A stretch of DNA of 62,827 nucleotides, taken from Paulinella micropora. Lineage: Eukaryota > Cercozoa > Imbricatea > Euglyphida. Below the pieces are notes generated by a model. It was given only the letters and a program-made list of their open reading frames with translations. It did not search any database and had not been told where the DNA came from. Each line of letters opens with the position of its first letter. Within the stretch, counting starts at the first letter, position 1. This document shows, piece after piece, positions 31,584-40,164 of the stretch. A program made the translations under genes and the position numbers. The DNA lies in the NCBI GenBank assembly GCA_009731375.1, contig BJOX01000226.1:191153-253979 (forward strand). Reading direction: 5' to 3'.

Positions 31584-34500
31584 ATGGGTAGTCAGTACAA
31601 AAGTTTACTAGGCCTTAATGAGTTGGCTGTTGATAGTCTAAACATACTTAACTTAGACCTTACCAACACCAATATAGTAGGCTTAAACCCAGACAGAGTG
31701 CCAGAAGATGCAGACCCCGTAAATCTTTATTACACTGAAGGCCGATTTGATACACGTCTCGCTTTAAAATCAACTACTGATATCAAAGAAGGAAAAAATT
31801 TATACTATACAGAGCAACGAGTGAGAGACAACGACGAAGTCAAAGCCTCAACTCAACACCGCTCCAATACAAGTAATCCGCACCAAACAAGTTTATACAA
31901 TTTGATAGACACAAACATATCCGAGCGCCAGTGGTTGGACAATACTTAACATATAATGATGTAGATGGTAAATGGAGAAATACAACCATCGGCTCAATTG
32001 ATACACTCACGGATGTGGTCATAACCGCACCAATCGCAATGAATAGTTATCTCACATATAACTCAATAAACTGGGTAAATAAACTTTTCCAATAAATGTT
32101 GATGAATTCGGCAATATTAGTATGGGCGGTAATTTGAATATAACAGGAGTTAATTTACTAAATACCAAAGATGTTGATACTTGGATATCTGAGCACGAAG
32201 ACAATAATGATAAAGTGTCAGCAGATGGTTCAATTAATACACACAGCGATGTTTTGATTACAGGCACACCCGCCGATAACCAACTGCTCATTTATAGCAC
32301 AGGACAATGGAGAAATGTTGCTTCACCTTTTCTACGACTAGACGGCACCGCCAGTATGACAGCGGGATTAAATATGGGAGGGTTTGCGATTACAAATGTA
32401 GGCAATGTTGATGGTATTGATGTTTCTGCCCTTGATACTTCTGTGGATAAACTAACGGGAGACCAAACCATAACAGGAAACAAAATATTTACTACTTATT
32501 TGGGTGTAAAAGATTCAAATCCATTAAACACTGGTAAGTTATTCTTCAATTACAACAATAATATGGGTTCTATTTATTCGTCGGAGGTAGGTGGAGCAAC
32601 GGGCTATCCACTAAGCATTGTTGGTTCTTCCATACTTCTTGCTCCAACAACAGGGGGTGGAATAACATTGACGAGCAATGTTTTAAATTTTAATAGCACA
32701 ACAGCAATCAGCGGACTTCCAGCACCATTCTATGACGGCGATGCTTCAACGAAGGCATACACCGATACTAAACTGGCCAAGGACGGCACAGTGGCTATGA
32801 CGGGTAGTTTAAATATGGGTGGTTTTTCTATTACAAATGTTGGTAATGTTGATGGTGTGGATGTTTCTGCTCTTGATATTTCGGTGGTCAAACTAACAGG
32901 AGACCAAACCATAGCGGGTATTAAGACATTCAGCAACACAATAACAGCAAGCGACAAAATAACAACAGCATCAGGCAAACCAATAATCATAGGCAATACA
33001 ACGAAAGGCACAGGGACGACAGGTGGTTTAGAATTATATGGAACGGCTTCAAATATCGGAGGAGCACACTTACAAGCAATAACAACGGCGGATGCTTATC
33101 CAACATTTCAATTATTGAATTGGACACACGACAATGTAGGCGTAAGTTTTGATGCTTATTATGACGGCTCAAACTGGAAATCAAGTAATTCTGGTTCAAA
33201 CTTTCAAATATACAAAAACTCAAACAAACTTGCTTTTAACTATAAATCGGGAATAACCACAGGGAGCAATATAACATGGTCTGAGGCGTTGAATGTAAGC
33301 ACAGCAGGATTAATAACGGCAAATGCGGGAATATCAACAACGACATTAACGGCGAGTGGGGCGATAACAGCGAATGGCGGACTAAATATGGGAAACCAAA
33401 GCATAACAAATGTAAATCTTGTTGATGGTGTGGATGTTTCTACTCTTGATACTTCGGTGGTTAAACTAACAGGAAACCAAACAATAGCAGGAATTAAGAC
33501 ATTTAGCAGTGCCCTTGAAATAACAGGAAATTCAACGAATGCGACAACAAAAGGAACATTCGTGGTTTTTAACTCCACAGCCAATATAGGAACTATCGGA
33601 TGCCTTGATATGGGCACGGGCGTAAATTATAACTTTGAAATAAATGCGAAAAAAATAAGTTTTATTATTGACGGGACGATCGTCGGTTGGGTAAATGCTT
33701 CGGGGCTAGATTGTAATAGTAGCAAAATAGCCAACCTTGGAACTCCGACATTAGCGACGGATGGAGCGAGAAAAGGGTATGCGGACACATTGGACGGGCA
33801 AAATGTTAAATTAACAGGAGACCAAACCATAACAGGAATTAAAATATTTAATGGAAGTAGAAATGATATAAGAGCACTAAATTTGTTAAGCCAAGCCGAT
33901 TTTAATAATGTGGATATCATTAATGGAGGAAATATTACATATAATGGGGCGAGGATATTAAACCAAAATGGAGGTGATATATTCTTTTCACAGACATCAG
34001 GAGATTATCAGTATTTCTTATTTACTCTAAATACCGCTACAAGTGGAACCGCGAACCAACGAGGTTATGTATTTACGAATGTAGCATCTGATGTAAAAGG
34101 GGCGGGACTTTATATTTCAAAACTTTTGGATAATAAAAGTGCTTCGTCTGACATTGTCCGTTTTAACAATGCTGGCGGTATGCGGTTTTATGGTGCTTTG
34201 GATATGAACTCAAACAATATAACAAATGGCGGAACAATAACAGGAACGACAATTACTTCAACCGCTGGGATATCAACGACGACACTAACGGCGAGTGGAT
34301 TGATAACTGCAAATGCGAGTATATCAACAACAACGGCAACCGCAAGCGGATTGATAACGGCAAATGCTGGAATTACATATACTGGCACACTAACATCAGC
34401 AACGAATACCAGTGGGGCAAAAATATCCATTCAAGGAGGAACAAATGGAGGAAGCACCAGAGGAATATATATTTGGGATATTACTGACCCAGGCTGGGGG

Positions 34501-35298
34501 ATTTATATGGCACAATCTGGGGCGAATAAAGCATTAAGTGGAACAGGAACGGCACCAGCAGGAAATGGATTTAGTAGTTATGCCGTAAGATTTAGATCGG
34601 GTGCGGACACGACCCACGGTTTTGTGTGGGAAAATGCCAATGATGTTGCTTTAATGTCGTTGAGAGGGAGCGATGGATTTTTGTGGAACAAAGGTGCCTT
34701 TCAAGCAGATGGTGGAATAACTTTTCCAACGACATCAAGCGGTTCTCTAATAATAAGACAAAGACCCGCCGCTACTAACGACCCACAACTATTTTTTAAA
34801 TCAGGAGGATATACGAATTATGGAGCAATTGTTTCTTCTACTGGTTTGCTTCACGCTTGGACTACTTCAAACTCTTCAAGCGAGCCGTCTGGCAGTTATA
34901 ATTATATTCCGCTAAATGGTGCTTGGACAAACTCATCGGACAGGTGATTAAAATCAGATATTAAAACATTAGACTGCGGGGATTGTTGAGAGAAACTAAT
35001 GAAAATAAATTGTTGTTCGTATTATTGGAAAGCAGACGAAAAGAAAGAACAAAAGAACCACGGATTTATTGCGGATGAGGTAAAAAAGATTTTTCCAGAG
35101 TTTGTATCTGAAAGTGGTATAAAGCGGAAGATGGAGAAGGCTACCTTGAAGGCATAACATATACAAGTTTTATACCGATATTAGTCAGTGCTTTTCAACA
35201 CATGGCGGAAAAGGTAGTTAATTTAGAAAAACAAAATAATAATCTCATGAATATACTACAAGACCAAGCAAATCAATAGCAGAAATCAGAGTGTCCGT
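31584..35298 (+). pseudogene. Phage-like tail-fibre protein with S74 chaperone, broken
   Basis: About 1230 codons in all. The N-terminus (31584-31949) has the YYTEGRFDTRLALKST and NLYYTEQRVRDN units. Two shifts between 31920 and 32110 lead to the long central frame (32122-34947) with four LTGDQTI-GIKTF motifs and repeats such as TASGLITANAGI. The chaperone domain then starts at SSDR, where a TGA at 34945-34947 replaces an Arg codon; a further TGA lies at 34987-34989 and more shifts follow. In phages such fibres bind the host surface and S74 domains trimerise them. It occupies more coding length than any other gene of the element. Confidence 0.88.
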
Positions 35299-35306
35299 TA
35301 TTGATA

Positions 35307-35657
35307 ATGTCAAATAATACAACTAGACTTCACAGACCACCACCTATTATGGATATGGATGGCGAACTAACTCCAGAATTAAAGTCTCGTGTTCTTGAAG
35401 TAGAACTAAAGACTGAGGAAAAAAAAGTAGAGCACGAATTGGAAGATAACTGGAATTGTTGTTGTATAAAAAACAGACCAACTGACAGCCGACTTATTAA
35501 ATACTTATTTCAAATGGGTATCATTATTGCCATAATAACCCTTTGTATCGTGAGGCTATCTGAAAAGAACTTGCCGTACGAGGTTGCTAATACTTATGTC
35601 GGAATCCTAACATTGCTTATCGGCATTTGCCTTCCTTCGCCTTCTTCAAAGAAGTGA
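35307..35657 (+). CDS. Two-TM small membrane protein
   Basis: 116 residues. A Pro/acidic N-terminal region (MDMDGELTPELKSRVLEVEL) leads to a CCC cluster (NWNCCCIKNRPTD), then two hydrophobic segments: IIIAIITLCIVRL and VGILTLLIGICLP. The ATG at 35307 is chosen as the first good Met; the gene starts just past the fibre end. The left homologue is broken. Possibly a virion-membrane or holin-like protein; function unknown. Confidence 0.7.
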   Translation: MSNNTTRLHRPPPIMDMDGELTPELKSRVLEVELKTEEKKVEHELEDNWNCCCIKNRPTDSRLIKYLFQMGIIIAIITLCIVRLSEKNLPYEVANTYVGILTLLIGICLPSPSSKK

Positions 35658-35881
35658 GCACTCGTATAAGTGTATTTTATACCATGAAGCATCACTACCT
35701 GAGCACATTAAAGGAATGGCTTCATCAAAACTAATACACCAATCTGACATTGGCTTATACACACATTTAAATTTGGTTTCTATTCCTTTTTGAATACACC
35801 ACACACAACTTTCATTTTTTTTCGCCGATCCGTGAGTAAAAGTCGCAGGCAGTCCGACCTAACACAGACCTCATAAACATG
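35646..35881 (-). pseudogene. Cys-rich small protein, right copy, frameshifted
   Basis: Homologous to the intact 84-residue left gene: TACDFYSRIGEKK, then a shift in an A run near 35815, then KFKCVYKPMSDWCISFDEA and a stop at 35646. The hydrophobic N-terminus of the left copy is absent. Its stop overlaps the end of the two-TM gene. Confidence 0.75.
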
Positions 35882-35917
35882 AATATTAAAATCATTTTTT
35901 TATATTATACAAAATAT

Positions 35918-36283
35918 ATGATGAGTGAGTTCAAATACCAAAAGATTATTTTTCTGAGCAATGATTTTGCTGGAGGAAGCAAAACATTTAATAAAAATAT
36001 TCAAATGTCATTCACACCCACCAAAATGAATGTAAAATTTATCCACTATATGAACGACCAGACCGAAACCAAAACCAGAATTCTTTATATGGATAGAATT
36101 GGAATTATTGGAACATTTGCGGACAGCACCACAGCAAACATTTCAAATCTCGGTTATAATTTGGGTGTTGTAGGATGGACTGACGGACAATATACATTTA
36201 AAGTCCTTGAAACTGACAGCGGAAATATTGACACTGGCAATTTAGCGGGGCGAATTGTTGTGTGTTTGGAATTCTTAGGGTAG
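35918..36283 (+). CDS. Small beta-rich protein, unknown
   Basis: 121 residues from the first Met of MMSEFKYQKIIFLSND. The frame is open upstream to an ATG at 35879, but the string TATATTATACAAAAT before 35918 looks like the promoter motif. Sequence alternates hydrophobic and polar residues, suggesting a beta sandwich (KTRILYMDRIGIIGTFADST, GRIVVCLEFLG). It sits 62 bp before the packaging ATPase start in this copy. A minor capsid or vertex protein is possible by position only. Confidence 0.65.
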   Translation: MMSEFKYQKIIFLSNDFAGGSKTFNKNIQMSFTPTKMNVKFIHYMNDQTETKTRILYMDRIGIIGTFADSTTANISNLGYNLGVVGWTDGQYTFKVLETDSGNIDTGNLAGRIVVCLEFLG

Positions 36284-36301
36284 GTGAATATCTCCCACAA
36301 T

Positions 36302-36322
36302 GTTGTGAATTTTATTCACAAC
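36302..36322. terminator. Hairpin between the small beta-rich gene and ATPase
   Basis: GTTGTGAAT at 36302-36310 pairs perfectly with ATTCACAAC at 36314-36322 over a 3-nt loop, 18 bp after the upstream stop codon. Confidence 0.5.
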
Positions 36323-36345
36323 GAATTCGTAGGGTAGAATATAGG

Positions 36346-37131
36346 ATGGAGAAAATAAACAACGTCAAAGTTAAGCCTGTGAAGCAGGATGGAAACGGAG
36401 ATAAAAAAGCAAAAGGTTATAAATTATTTAATGAGCCGTATGCCAACATATTTCTACTCGCCCGTAAGAAGAGCGGGAAAACGACAGCACTCTTTGAAAT
36501 ACTGAAACGGACAACAGACAGAAAGACCCGTATTGTCATTATTGCTTCAACGATACACAAGGACTACATTTATAAAGCAATGGTTAAGCACTTTAAGAAC
36601 AGAGGCAACCCAATGGCAATTTATACCTTTCTTAAATCAGACGGGGTGAATGTCATTGATTACGAATTAGACAAATTGAACAAACCAGACGAAGAGCAAG
36701 AAGGAGAAGTAAAACAAGACAAAGAGGAAATAGAGAAACCAGAATTTCTTTATTTTGGCAAAGAAGAAAAAAAGAAAACTACCGAAGCAAAAGAACGACC
36801 AAGTAAGTATATTTCGCCAGAGGTTGTTTTTGTTTTGGATGATTTAGGGAGCGGTTTAAGAGATAAGTCCGTAAGCGATTTGTTAAAAAAGAACAGACAC
36901 TATAAATCAAAGGTGATTATGTCAAGTCAGTATCTGAACGACCTACGGCCAGAAGCCATTAAGCAGTTAGATTATTTGTTAATCTTTCCAAGCCAGTCTC
37001 AGGATAAAATGGAACTCGTGTATAAACACTTAGACTTATCTTTTGATTTTGATTACTTTCTTCAAAGTATCACGAAGCAACAAAGGAGAGATTTAATTTT
37101 CTTTATGTTTCAAGTGTTGATGATGAGTTAA
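36346..37131 (+). CDS. A32-like genome-packaging ATPase
   Basis: 261 residues. The P-loop is ARKKSGKTT (residues 39-47), lacking the usual first Gly of the Walker A motif; Walker B is VVFVLDDLG with acidic residues D165-D166. A charged insertion (KPDEEQEGEVKQDKEEIEKP) lies between them. The FtsK/HerA family pumps DNA into capsids. Met 36346 is used because the left copy starts at the same place directly after a promoter-like string. Intact; the left copy is cut just after the P-loop. Confidence 0.9.
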   Translation: MEKINNVKVKPVKQDGNGDKKAKGYKLFNEPYANIFLLARKKSGKTTALFEILKRTTDRKTRIVIIASTIHKDYIYKAMVKHFKNRGNPMAIYTFLKSDGVNVIDYELDKLNKPDEEQEGEVKQDKEEIEKPEFLYFGKEEKKKTTEAKERPSKYISPEVVFVLDDLGSGLRDKSVSDLLKKNRHYKSKVIMSSQYLNDLRPEAIKQLDYLLIFPSQSQDKMELVYKHLDLSFDFDYFLQSITKQQRRDLIFFMFQVLMMS

Positions 37132-37200
37132 GAAAAAACTTTAATTTTCGTTTGAAATAAAAAATAAAAATTTGTAAATAATTATTTTTCTGTATAATAT

Positions 37201-37509
37201 ATGCCAGTATCACCAGTGATAATTTCACAGCCATCAGGATATAACATCGGATACAATCCATCAATGCCACAGAAGGGAGGAAAAAAGAAAACCAAGAAGA
37301 AGAGTGGTCAAAAGGGAGGAAAGATTAACTGGGCTAAGGTCGGAAAAACGGCCTTGGCTGTTAATAAATTCCTTCGCGATAATAAGGTAATCTCTAGGAC
37401 TGCGGGGGCGTTGAGTAGTGTTGGGGTGCCTTACGCTGGTAGTGTTAGTGCTACTGCCGCAAAACTTGGTTATGGTAAGCAACGAGGAGGTGCTGTAAAG
37501 TTCAGATAA
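37201..37509 (+). CDS. Basic Gly/Lys-rich core-like protein (pX/mu-like)
   Basis: 102 residues between ATPase and protease. A Lys-rich Gly-rich centre (MPQKGGKKKTKKKSGQKGGK) precedes a hydrophobic helix region (VGKTALAVNKFLRDNKV) and ends GGAVKFR. Small, basic proteins of this kind in adenoviruses and adintovirus-like elements bind packaged DNA and are cut by the viral protease; GG sites here could be such cut sites. TATAATAT directly precedes the start. Assignment rests on composition and position. Confidence 0.6.
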   Translation: MPVSPVIISQPSGYNIGYNPSMPQKGGKKKTKKKSGQKGGKINWAKVGKTALAVNKFLRDNKVISRTAGALSSVGVPYAGSVSATAAKLGYGKQRGGAVKFR

Positions 37510-37607
37510 AACGTGTTTCATCAACTGCCCCGCATGCTGGGCTAAGTTTCATTAAATGATTTTTCATACAAACGAATTGAAAATATTTTTTTGTTTAATT
37601 ATATACA

Positions 37608-39290
37608 ATGGTCGCTAAGACTAAGAATGTGAAAAGTGCAAAAGTCCGTCCACCACGAGTTTATAGAAATAAGAGCGGAAGGCCTTATATTATCCAGAAG
37701 GGTAAAAAATATTATCTTAATTTTGGTAAGAAAACAAATGATTTAAGCACATTACAAATTGTTAAACTTTTTATGAAATATATTAGCAAACCAAAGTCGC
37801 AAAGGGCTAGTCGCAAACCAAGAGAAAAGATAATCAAATCTGATTTCAATCGTCTTGAACACGAGAACCGAAACCAGATACAAAGCAACTTACAAAAGAA
37901 ATATGAGTTAATACATGACGAGGAAGAAAAGGAAAAGAAGAAAAGGGAGGATTTAGAAGAGGAGAAGAAGAGGCTAGAAAGAAAAATCCAAGCCGATGCT
38001 AAGGAACTAAAAGAAACAATGGATAGGGAACATAAAAAACAACTTGCGGAGATTAAGGAAAGACAGGAAGAAAAATCTAGGGAACAGAAAAAGGAACAAC
38101 GACTTATTCAGGAACTACAGGCAGAACAACGACATAGACAGGGATTATTGACTGCTCCAGTTGCACAGCCTATTATAGCGAACCCTAATCCCCCTTCAAC
38201 TACAAATAAACCAAAGAAAACCGCAACTACATCTTCCCCAAAAATAACTGATATAACTGACAAAGTAAATAAACAAGAAAAAGATTTGAAAGAAGAAAAG
38301 AGACGAAGAATTATTGATGAAATGTTCTCCGAGAAAACGAGAAAAAAACGTGTCAAAAAAATGAAAAATAATACAATAATAAATCACCTTAAAAAAGCAG
38401 GCATTAATATCCCTATAATAAAAAACAAAGGTTCAAACGACTACGCCACTAGTTTAAAGAGATGGTTATACACACAAAAAATCACTGAAAACATATTATC
38501 GGCAGAAGATGGATGGGATAAACTAGAACAATTTACAACAAAAATGATTGCTAAAAATGAAGAAAAAAAAACTCCTGTAAATAGCACTCTATCGCCAATA
38601 GACCCGCCCCGTTTTGAAAATTCTCCAGATGCTAAACAACTTATATTTGAAATGACAAATCCACAACCAGCGGAGACACAACCGACAGATGTAGCACCAC
38701 CCACGAGCACAAGTTCTGCGGAGCCACAGCAACCACAGCAAGAGGAGACAACCATACCCCCGAGCGTCGAGGAGACACCAGAGCAACAGGGAGAGGGACG
38801 GGGACTAATGACTAATGAAATAGACGACATAATGAAAAAATATGGATGGTATCTCGGAGCAATAGCCAGCGATGAAATCTACAAACTAAATCCAGAAAAA
38901 AGAAAGCGATACGGATGTATTATGAATTTGGACAATCACAAGCAAGCAGGGTCTCATTGGATTGCTATATGGGTAAGTCTGGATAAAGACAGAAGTGTTG
39001 AAGTGTATGACCCATTAGCGCTTTACCAACCAACGGAAGACTTTCAACAACAAATGAAACAACTAATTGATCGAAGCCATCCCGATAGTTATTTGTTAAT
39101 GAAGGTCAATCAAGTAAAACAACAATCAAACACCTCAGACACGTGCGGTTGGCACTCAATGAGGTTTTTAATGGAGCGAGCGAAAGGCAACCGATTTAAG
39201 TTTAGTTCGGGTTTCACAGACTTAAAAGAAGAAGAAGCAGAAAAGTTAAAAGCACAGAATGGTTATGGTAATTTTGATACATTTATCTAA
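37608..39290 (+). CDS. Adenain-like cysteine protease with long coiled-coil N-terminus
   Basis: 560 residues. Residues 1-70 are basic with an RNKSGRPYIIQKGKKYYL segment; about 85-200 form a Lys/Glu coiled coil; 360-415 is Pro/Gln-rich. The C-terminal ~140 residues are a C5/C48-type protease: His450 (GSHWIAIWV), Asp468 (EVYDPL), Gln506 and Cys513 (DTCGWHSMRF) form the expected catalytic set. It would process capsid proteins. AATTATATACA precedes the ATG. The family is usually ~200 residues; fusion to a long coiled-coil N-terminus is unusual. Confidence 0.88.
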   Translation: MVAKTKNVKSAKVRPPRVYRNKSGRPYIIQKGKKYYLNFGKKTNDLSTLQIVKLFMKYISKPKSQRASRKPREKIIKSDFNRLEHENRNQIQSNLQKKYELIHDEEEKEKKKREDLEEEKKRLERKIQADAKELKETMDREHKKQLAEIKERQEEKSREQKKEQRLIQELQAEQRHRQGLLTAPVAQPIIANPNPPSTTNKPKKTATTSSPKITDITDKVNKQEKDLKEEKRRRIIDEMFSEKTRKKRVKKMKNNTIINHLKKAGINIPIIKNKGSNDYATSLKRWLYTQKITENILSAEDGWDKLEQFTTKMIAKNEEKKTPVNSTLSPIDPPRFENSPDAKQLIFEMTNPQPAETQPTDVAPPTSTSSAEPQQPQQEETTIPPSVEETPEQQGEGRGLMTNEIDDIMKKYGWYLGAIASDEIYKLNPEKRKRYGCIMNLDNHKQAGSHWIAIWVSLDKDRSVEVYDPLALYQPTEDFQQQMKQLIDRSHPDSYLLMKVNQVKQQSNTSDTCGWHSMRFLMERAKGNRFKFSSGFTDLKEEEAEKLKAQNGYGNFDTFI

Positions 39291-39574
39291 AGATATTCAA
39301 AACCAATATCATCAAACCATTTAATTAATTTAGAAGATATATCTTCATCATATTTTATACGGAGTAAATAATATCCTTTTTCTTGACAATATGTATTTTT
39401 TACTTGGTCATATTGTTTTGTTTTTTCAAATGCTTTTTCTGCTTTCTCTTTAGAAATTCTACCAAATCTAACAGGTTCAAAATGTTGAATTCCATCATAT
39501 TCAATAAATATTGGTTTCTCATTATGTTGTAATATGAAATCCCATTGTAATAAATGTTTAACCTTAACTTCCCA
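39287..39574 (-). pseudogene. Vsr-like endonuclease, C-terminal fragment
   Basis: An open frame without start encodes LLQWDFILQHNEKPIFIEYD followed by GIQHFEP, and continues with AFEKTKQYDQVKNTYCQEKG and YLLRIKYDE. IEYDGIQHFEP with a downstream KNTYC...LLRI is the pattern of the Vsr/PD-(D/E)XK-like nucleases common in giant viruses and their mobile elements. The stop (39287-39289) overlaps the protease stop. Upstream sequence changes to unrelated retroelement-like DNA near 39575, so the N-terminal part (often zinc-binding) is lost. Confidence 0.65.
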
Positions 39575-39915
39575 CCTGTCTTGCCTTCCCCCGTGATCAC
39601 GATGTCGTCCGCGTCATCACGCAGTCGCGGTTGCGCCTCTTCCTCCCGCGGAGCCCGTTCCTGTTCAAATATTCCATGTTTCCGTTCATGTTCCTTTTCC
39701 ATATCCTCTATGGATATTTTCCTACCCGACGGCGAGGGTGTTCCCCCTCCCGCCGCTCCCTGTCGCTCCGGTAATCCCGCCGCCGCTCCTGAAATCAACA
39801 CCTGTCGGTCCGGGTGCACATATGGGAAACTATGGCCTGTTCCTTTTTTCTCTTCTCCCCCTTTTTCTTCTTTTCCTTCCCTCTTCCTCCTATCATCCTT
39901 TACCGTTGAGGCCAT
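39575..39915 (-). CDS. Charged retroelement ORF, 3' truncated
   Basis: Starts MASTVKDDRRKREGKEEKGG and stays highly charged up to about 39575, where it runs into the Vsr-like nuclease sequence of the right virus-like element. The true C-terminus is therefore missing. No domain recognised. Confidence 0.4.
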
Positions 39916-40164
39916 CCCCGGCCTTGTTTCCGCCGATCGATAAGAGCCCCCTCTTCCTCCCCCACGTCCACCACGGCGTCCCTACCCACCATCGCCACGT
40001 TGTCTGCGTCCCGCCGCGTCCAAATACGAGCCCCGATTCTTGCGCTTCCACCCGTATTTATTGATGTTTTGGGTGTTGAAATTGTTCCAAAGCATGCAAC
40101 TCGTGTTTATGGAACATATCTTCCAGCCCTGCCAGCTGCCACATTCCATGGCGAATCGCTTCCT

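Larger units (their letters stand above)
29244..39574 (+). mobile_element. Right Polinton/adintovirus-like element
   Basis: Carries, left to right: zinc-finger protein(+), integrase(-), gap, acidic FLKF protein(-), fibre(+), two-TM(+), Cys-rich(-), small beta-rich(+), packaging ATPase(+), basic core-like protein(+), protease(+) and a cut Vsr-like nuclease(-). rve integrase, A32-type ATPase and adenain-like protease together are the signature of Polinton/Maverick-type elements. No major capsid or protein-primed polymerase gene is seen; a 653-bp gap (30342-30994) is too short to hide them. Confidence 0.8.

Noticed and set aside
33627-33920. Minus-strand frames opposite the fibre gene (also 32292-33617 and 34188-34430)
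   Set aside because: Val/Pro/Leu-rich antisense shadows of the fibre repeats, mirrored in the left copy at 8261-8488.
35918-36283. Calling the small beta-rich gene a penton or major capsid protein
   Set aside because: At ~121 residues it is too small for known capsid jelly rolls of this group; only position supports a virion role.
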